Below, one piece after another: positions 59,501-64,000 of a DNA stretch of 64,000 nucleotides. Within the stretch, counting starts at the first letter, position 1. Every line of letters starts with the position of its first letter. Position numbers and translations under genes: made by a program. The notes beneath the pieces are model-generated. The model was not told the DNA's origin. It saw only the letters and a program-made list of their open reading frames with translations, and ran no database searches. The stretch is taken from NCBI RefSeq assembly GCF_014356525.2, contig NC_052506.1:31702299-31766298 (forward strand). The letters run 5' to 3'. Source of the DNA: Nilaparvata lugens (taxonomy: Eukaryota; Arthropoda; Insecta; Hemiptera; Delphacidae).

Positions 59501-60723
59501 TCAGTGCTGGACCACAGGATGTTGAACAGGATTACATTGTAAGTTCGCGACTTTTCTTTTCCTATTTGAATCTGTGTTAATTTCTCCAATTTATAATATT
59601 TTTATATAAGTACAAAATCGAAATAATACGGTAAGTATGCCTGTTCTACCATAGAGGAAGCATACGCTTGTAGATTCCTCATAGGATAGGGCACGTCGTG
59701 CCAGATTTGACTGTTGGTTCAAAACCAACACTTGGTCCACGTTCTGTTTGATCAAGCTGAGGGGTGAGAGTCTCTTAAATGCTCAATTTTTGGAGCTCTG
59801 GTTCAAAAAGTTCCACAGTCCCAACAGGTAGCTCTACTGAAGCAACTGGTAGCGCTCAGAATGATGTCCTCAGTCGTTAACATTGTGACAAACTTCCTAT
59901 TAAGTATACTTTTTGTGTGATACTACTCAGTAGTATGAAACACTGAAATTGTAACATTATGCGACACTCTCAAACTTCTGCGGCCTCACAACAACACAGA
60001 AAGTTGTAGATAATTCATTCAACCCACACCCTTCAATCTCTCAAATAACTCATGCAAAATCATGATTCCTGTATATGTATCATATCTCTATTGTGATTGT
60101 ACCCGATTAAAATTCTATCCAAACTCATATTCAAATCCATCAATATTAACTAAAATATCAATTTTTTACTATGTTATTTTTCGATCAAATGAGGACTCTT
60201 AGATGATTACACTATTCTGCTATTAATATCAGTCACATTCACATATTTTTGGTTTTTACTCATTACTCTGGTGATGCTATATTTACATTTTTTTAAATCC
60301 AACCTATTTTAGAAAATTTTTATAAGTGAAAATCAAGACGTCATCAATGAATGAACAAATATATGAATTTTATTGCCATAAAGTTCTTTGTACAAAGACA
60401 ACAACTACGTTGTAATCAAGACCCCATTAGCTTACTAATTTATTTTATGATAATATGACTGTAATAATGATGCTGTATAATCTTCAATTTATATAGTATA
60501 TGTTTTATTTCTGTTATGTAATAATAAGTTGAATGTTTGATTACAGGTTGATCATACAATTATTATTTATTTGGTGAGTCCTGAAGGCGAATTTGTGGAC
60601 TACTATGGACAAACAAGAAGCCCGACAGAAATAGTCAATAGTATAATAATCAATCAGCTGAAGTACGATGAAGTGACCGGCAACAACAAATCTTGGTTGG
60701 CCAACCCATTCACAAAAAGTTAG
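47314..60723 (+). CDS. Scox: SCO1/SCO2-like mitochondrial copper chaperone (Scox), start exon not fixed
   Basis: Inner-membrane thioredoxin-fold protein that delivers copper to the CuA site of cytochrome c oxidase subunit II. Exons 47314-47509, 53253-53450, 59327-59538 and 60547-60723 join in phase with GT..AG introns and give 260 residues. An Arg/Ser/Thr-rich presequence-like stretch is followed by one membrane segment ([18 protein letters not shown]). The soluble domain has [13 protein letters not shown] (the CxxxC copper ligands), [21 protein letters not shown] and [10 protein letters not shown] (the copper-binding His). A stop lies in frame just before the first acceptor, so the start codon must come from an upstream exon. 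One candidate is the ATG at 47218 followed by GTATGT at 47242. AATAAA at 60935-60940 fits the 3' end. Subtype SCO1 versus SCO2 was not resolved. Confidence 0.95.
47690..48500 (-). pseudogene. LINE reverse-transcriptase fragment, antisense in Scox intron 1
   Basis: Minus-strand frames contain [34 protein letters not shown], then [18 protein letters not shown] and [10 protein letters not shown], the fingers region of a Jockey/CR1-type RT with stops between pieces. It lies next to the RTE element but on the other strand. Confidence 0.7.
49491..49496. repeat. Target-site duplication, left copy
   Basis: GTATCA here and at 51415-51420 flank the inner LINE. Removing the insert and one copy restores a continuous RTE frame across the site. 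Confidence 0.65.
49497..51414 (+). pseudogene. 5'-truncated LINE inserted into the RTE element
   Basis: Starts within the RT fingers ([47 protein letters not shown]), breaks where the dispersed repeat 49829-50558 begins, and resumes at [19 protein letters not shown] to a stop near 51005. A 3' UTR with a short hairpin (CCACACACAGGC / GCCTTTGTGG) follows, then the tail ATTTGATTTGATTT. GTATCA flanks both sides. Confidence 0.8.
49829..50558. repeat. Dispersed repeat inside the inner LINE, second copy of 1758-2545
   Basis: Same order as the first copy, from CTTTCCTTGCCCTATTACCA to TCCAGCGTTATT...CCAGCTGGCTAAGATC. The LINE around it lacks the RT active-site part, so the repeat did not simply insert; LINE sequence was also lost. 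Confidence 0.75.
51415..51420. repeat. Target-site duplication, right copy
   Basis: GTATCA directly after the TTTGA-type tail of the inner LINE. Confidence 0.65.
52874..53048. repeat. Local direct duplication
   Basis: GAATTGGTCCATTCCAACAA and the following 50 bases, to TTATCTCTACCAAT, occur twice about 104 bases apart in Scox intron 1. Confidence 0.85.
53253..53450 (+). CDS. Scox: Scox exon: CxxxC copper site
   Basis: Begins after TTGTTGACAG. It encodes [37 protein letters not shown] and MVEIVNIL. The two Cys of CPDVC are the copper ligands in SCO proteins. It ends in phase 1 at GTATGA. Confidence 0.95.
53925..54120 (-). repeat. Dispersed repeat, inverse of 15240-15430
   Basis: GAGAGTGAGTTCTCACTTTTGA, TCCGTCTGTTTGTATGTTCT and GAACACGTACTCTTCGAACC match the reverse complement of the CPSF4 intron copy. 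Confidence 0.7.
54350..56564. mobile_element. Large fold-back element with internal tandem duplication, in Scox intron 2
   Basis: Left end TAGCCCAGTCAACGAAGTG; right end, reversed, TAGTCCAGACAATGAATG. The left arm of about 480 bases (TTTTTGACCCC, CCCCACCCCTACCCC, TTTCTCGCATAATAACTCG, GGATTCAATGTGGGGGG) returns inverted in the right half. The right half also contains a 512-base segment twice in tandem. No transposase frame; probably non-autonomous. Confidence 0.7.
55481..56504. repeat. Two near-identical 512-base tandem units
   Basis: The unit starting AAAAATTGTGTTCAAAACAT begins at 55481 and again at 55993. I noticed no differences between the two until the second diverges at its end, which points to a very recent duplication or an assembly artefact. 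Confidence 0.85.
57800..58220. repeat. Direct repeat of about 268 bases
   Basis: TCCTTCCGCTGARGRAGGGG, CTCTAGGGCRCCTGG and CATTTGTGCCTGGAGTTTCA recur in the same order, at about 57817/58083 and 57888/58156. Part of the longer repeat region that follows. Confidence 0.7.
58221..58730. repeat. GC-rich dispersed repeat in Scox intron 2
   Basis: Contains GTCTCCACGAACAGCTAGGG, TTTTAGTCGCCTCCTACGACAA and CCCCCAACCCACAGGGGG. This style occurs in insect retroelement leaders, but I could not name the family. The short open frame here is not recognised. Confidence 0.4.
59327..59538 (+). CDS. Scox: Scox exon: core fold
   Basis: Begins after TTCCTCACCTCAG. It encodes [35 protein letters not shown] and [17 protein letters not shown] and ends in phase 0 at GTAAGT. 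The strands and helix around the copper site are all present. Confidence 0.95.
60547..60723 (+). CDS. Scox: Scox last exon: copper-binding His and stop
   Basis: Begins after GATTACAG. It encodes [20 protein letters not shown], whose His is the third copper ligand, and ends WLANPFTKS with TAG at 60721. Confidence 0.95.
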   Translation, partial: VDHTIIIYLVSPEGEFVDYYGQTRSPTEIVNSIIINQLKYDEVTGNNKSWLANPFTKS

Positions 60724-60934
60724 TTAAAACATTAGGCACTGGTTAGTAGTGAGCGATGGCACTGATCAGCGAGTGTAGTGATCGCAAGTTTGAAAGTGAT
60801 TGAGTGCTATGAAAGTGTAGGCGAGACACAGTGTTGCTTAGATGTGAAAATGAATTTACAATTTTTCCAAGATAAGTATCTTCACTTTTACGTTGTTATT
60901 AATATTGAACCGTTAACCTTGTATATTAATTAAC

Positions 60935-60940
60935 AATAAA
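60935..60940 (+). promoter_or_regulatory. Likely Scox polyadenylation signal
   Basis: AATAAA about 210 bases after the Scox stop, the first canonical hexamer downstream of it. Confidence 0.5.
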
Positions 60941-61538
60941 GACCTATTGAAACTTACAAAACCACATTTAAGCATTGAAGAATGAATTGTACAACCCTAC
61001 TTCGTAAACTACTTTATTTTTCTTATACATGACAACTCAGAAGAATGAACTAAGGTTCTAATGGTGGAGAGAGGGATGAATATTGTAATGAATATTTTGA
61101 AAGGTGGTTGTCTTGGCAGGCATAACAGATGAGATAAGCGCATTGCTCTCGTTGAATCATGTCTGCTTGAGGACGGCTCTGCTAACAGGCAGCAGTTATC
61201 CAATGTCTTTTCCCGGTTGTTTTGAACCCACCTAAGACAAAAAGTCAACTCATCTGTCAAAACATTAATGAAATTATACTTTCATAAAAGAGCCTAAATC
61301 ATTTCCGAATAGTCCTTCTTATCTTATAAAGCAGAAACCTTGAGAGTGTCTCTAGTTTTTTAGAGAGAACTTTGGTTTGTCGAATAAAGTAGAAGTAAAG
61401 CATAGAGAAACAATAGCGTAAAACAAGAACTTATGCTATTGTTTCCCTATGACTAAGTCATGATATGAGAATGAGATGAAACTCCAAGGTCCGTTTTCAC
61501 AGTAAAGCTTAAACTGAATTCAATCACTACCACCGTAA
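60941..61538. other. Sequence after Scox, nothing recognised
   Basis: No coding or repeat signal I could support. Confidence 0.4.
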
Positions 61539-62313
61539 AGTGAAGCTATGAAGGGATCAATACTCAGAAACGAACGGGAAGAAGCTACGAACAATAATTG
61601 GGTCATTTAGGGCCAGTTTCCGAGCTCGGGATTTAGCTAAGTACTAGACTTTAAACAGCTGGAGTCAGAAAATTTGTTTTCCAAAACGGGGCGTAGACGC
61701 AGTCATTGTCATAGTCACGTTTGAATTAAATTTCTAAAAAACTAGAAAATTGAACACAACATAAAGAGAAAATAGTGTAAAGTTTCAGCTATTTTGAATT
61801 ATTTAGGAATGTCTAATTTCGTCAAGGAAAAACGTTTCCAATTATAGAAATGAGAAAATAAAAACTACGACTACTGTTATAAAAGCTGCGACTACGCCCC
61901 GTTTTGGAAAGCCAATTTTCTGACTCCAGCTGTTTAAAGTCTAGGACTTGGCTAAATCCCGAGCTCGGAAACCGGCCCTTAGTGCCTTTTGCACGGTGTC
62001 AGTTTAAACAAAATTTAATTCTAAACGGGATTATATCCATATCAAAGTCCCGTTTGATATGATGTGTGGTTCGTTTTGAGTTCAAGCCACCAACTGATTG
62101 AATCACTACCTCCGTAATCATGATTACGGAGGTAGTGATTCAATCAGCTGATGGCTTGAGCTCAAAACGAACCACATCATATCAAACGGGACTTTGATAT
62201 GGATATAATCCCGTTTAAAATTAAATTTAGTTTAAACGGCACTAAATGACCCAATTATTGTTCGTAGCTTCTTCCTGTTCGTTCCTGAGTATTGATCCCT
62301 TCATAGCTTCACT
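61539..62313. mobile_element. Palindromic element centred at 62120, interrupted by 61610-61978
   Basis: The right arm 62121-62313 is the reverse complement of the left arm after removing the inner element. It is perfect near the centre (CCGTAATCATGATTACGG) and runs out to AGTGAAGCTATGAAGGGATC. It is a fold-back or miniature inverted-repeat transposon with no coding capacity. Confidence 0.8.
61610..61978. mobile_element. Miniature inverted-repeat element nested in the palindrome, TTA target
   Basis: Ends GGGCCAGTTTCCGAGCTCGG and, reversed, GGGCCGGTTTCCGAGCTCGG, with inverted arms of about 90 bases running to CTGGAGTCAGAAAAT and GGGGC. TTA at 61607-61609 and 61979-61981 flanks it. The 3-base TTA duplication and GGGCC ends suggest PIF/Harbinger type. 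Confidence 0.85.
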
Positions 62314-63139
62314 GTCACTGCACCTTTTGTCAAACCATTTATACCAATGGATTCGCTGATTGATAACTTTTTATATAAATATCTGTTCTGGTAGGCATCC
62401 ACAGAACAGGTGAACAACTCTAGAAAATATAAACGACCAAATTAGATAATATTATAAGTATATTTTCCTTAGCTGATACACTTCTTTTTACAACAATATA
62501 TTCTGTACATCAATTCTGTGTACAACTATTTTTTTATACTAATGCATTTTGAAACCTATAGTCCAACTCTCTTGACAATAGAAACTGTATCAAAATGTTT
62601 ACAAATTTGTGTTGGAAGCTCTGTATTCCAGATTCGTCTCTCACTTGGAGCAAATAATATCAACTTACAATTTTTTCAATTTATTTCAATAGAGGGCTAC
62701 CTACTTGAAATATCCAGCTGCTTTTTTTATAAAAGCCATCAGGTATAACATGGGGATAGGTTATTACTGGGATTCAGTTCCATATTCCTTAGGCTGTAGT
62801 TGGACCAAACGTTCATACTTGAAGCTAGAACATGAATTCTGGAGCATAAAACACATAGAAACAGGCCCACTTATGAGAATGAGAAGCATGATAAGTTATA
62901 TATCCAAAAGTGTATGAATCCAATTTTAGTTCTCGTGGTTTTAGAGCTTTTAAACTGGCTTGATCCAGATTTTTATTAATCTTTGTTCAGTAACTCCAGC
63001 CTTATTGAAACTTCGCTTGCAAAAACATTCTTGGTCTTCTTTTGGTCCCTTCTCCTACCGGAGGTTGGAAATCATCACTACGATTCTCACTTTACTGATT
63101 GCAGCCCGGAAAAGTTATTTTGAGTTGCAGCCATACCAA
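62314..63139. other. Unannotated right-flank sequence
   Basis: AT-rich. Short open frames only; may include more of the RTE fragment's surroundings. Confidence 0.3.
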
Positions 63140-63500
63140 TCTCTCAAATTACATAGCCTACACTCCTCCTTCCCCTGATCTTACCCTGCATGATGAGCCT
63201 CATCAGTTCATAATTCTCACCCCTCATTACATGTCCCAAATATTCTATTTTTTCTCTTTTTATTGTTGAAATGATTTCACATTCCTTTGCCATTAGTGAG
63301 ATTATATTATTTCTATTTGTCACCTTTGCCGTCTATGCTATACTCCACATCCTCCTGTAACACCACATTTCAAATGACTCGATGCTTTTGAGGTTAGACT
63401 TTTTTAAAGTCCATACTTCCATGCTATAGAGGAACGTGGAGAAGACATAACACCGCAACATGCATACTCCAAGTTATATCTTGACTGCACGAAATTCTTC
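63140..63500 (-). pseudogene. RTE-type LINE 3' fragment
   Basis: Minus-strand frames read FYSMEVWTLKKSNLKSIESF, EMWCYRRMWSIA, AKVTNRNNIISLM, IKREKIEYLGHVMRG and YELMRLIMQGKIRGRRSVG, the typical end of an RTE ORF with one stop. Only the C-terminal part is present. Confidence 0.8.
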
Positions 63501-64000
63501 TCATTTAATGAGCATCTGACTTGCTATTTCGTCACTATTAATAGTGATATTATGATTAGCCTACCCAAATCGACTCGTCAATTAATCGCTCTAGTTTTAG
63601 AGAAGATATAAAATAATATCTAAACATAAGTTTGAGCTCAAAACATTATAAATGCAAAAGTCGTGTTTTAGATATTTCAGGTACACATTAGAAATAAATA
63701 AGTTTCAGCACTTTGTAGAGAGTAAAACATGTTACTATTGAGAAGCAATACACTTTCCTAAAAATGTACTTCAACTTCCCTACCCTTATAACTACTACTA
63801 TACTATGTGCATATTTCAACTTTTTCATAAAAATAACATTGTTTGAAATTTCAAATTTATATAATGAGTGTGATACCTGGTCAACTGGCATCTCCTTTTT
63901 ATGAGATGGTCCAGGGATTTGACTCAGAACCTTGGCCAAGATGATTCTGATTATCACTCTTGCCCTGTGGTCCACAGGATGAAAGTTTTCTTAATATTTA

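Noticed and set aside
59640..59860. tRNA-like stretch with GGTTCAAAACC
   Set aside because: No matching acceptor stem or box A at the right distance.

Overview
The window looks like nuclear DNA of an insect. The genes are split into many short exons with GT..AG introns, the DNA is AT-rich, and it is crowded with non-LTR retrotransposons, a Gypsy remnant and terminal-inverted-repeat elements. The three host genes are animal genes, and the repeat style would fit a large hemipteran genome. That placement is inference from style; no species-diagnostic sequence was tested.

Layout. Bases 1-7768 hold no host gene, only inverted-repeat transposons, tandem segments and microsatellites. On the + strand, 7769-17731 is a six-exon gene for CPSF30/CPSF4 (Drosophila clipper), 341 residues, with five CCCH zinc fingers and two CCHC knuckles. 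Converging on it from the - strand, 46110 down to 19003, is an eight-exon lysosomal/secreted-type beta-N-acetylhexosaminidase of 543 residues with a signal peptide and an intact GGDE catalytic motif. All splice phases agree in both genes. Head to head with the hexosaminidase, on the + strand, is the mitochondrial copper chaperone SCO1/SCO2 (Scox), with four clear exons between 47314 and 60723; its start exon is uncertain. From 60724 to 64000 there are only repeats.

Most of the sequence is intron filled with transposons, often nested. Hexosaminidase intron 6 holds a LINE with an uninterrupted EN-RT ORF2, inserted into the 3' part of an older LINE on the other strand. Its ORF1 and ORF2 lie in one frame separated by a single TAG. 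Hexosaminidase intron 1 holds the 3' end of a Gypsy-type element whose LTR carries 16 tandem 45-bp units, nearly all with a TATA box. It also holds a decayed LINE. Scox intron 1 holds an RTE-type LINE interrupted by a second LINE with a visible 6-bp target duplication. Past Scox is a palindromic element interrupted by a second palindromic element; its intact other arm shows the empty TTA target.

The three host genes are unrelated (mRNA 3'-end processing, glycan hydrolysis, cytochrome oxidase copper loading) and there is no sign that they work as a pathway. I found no CRISPR array, operon, intact tRNA or rRNA, and nothing I would call a new multi-gene system. The most unusual objects are the TATA-array LTR, the LINE with one in-frame stop between its ORFs, and the self-documenting nested insertions.
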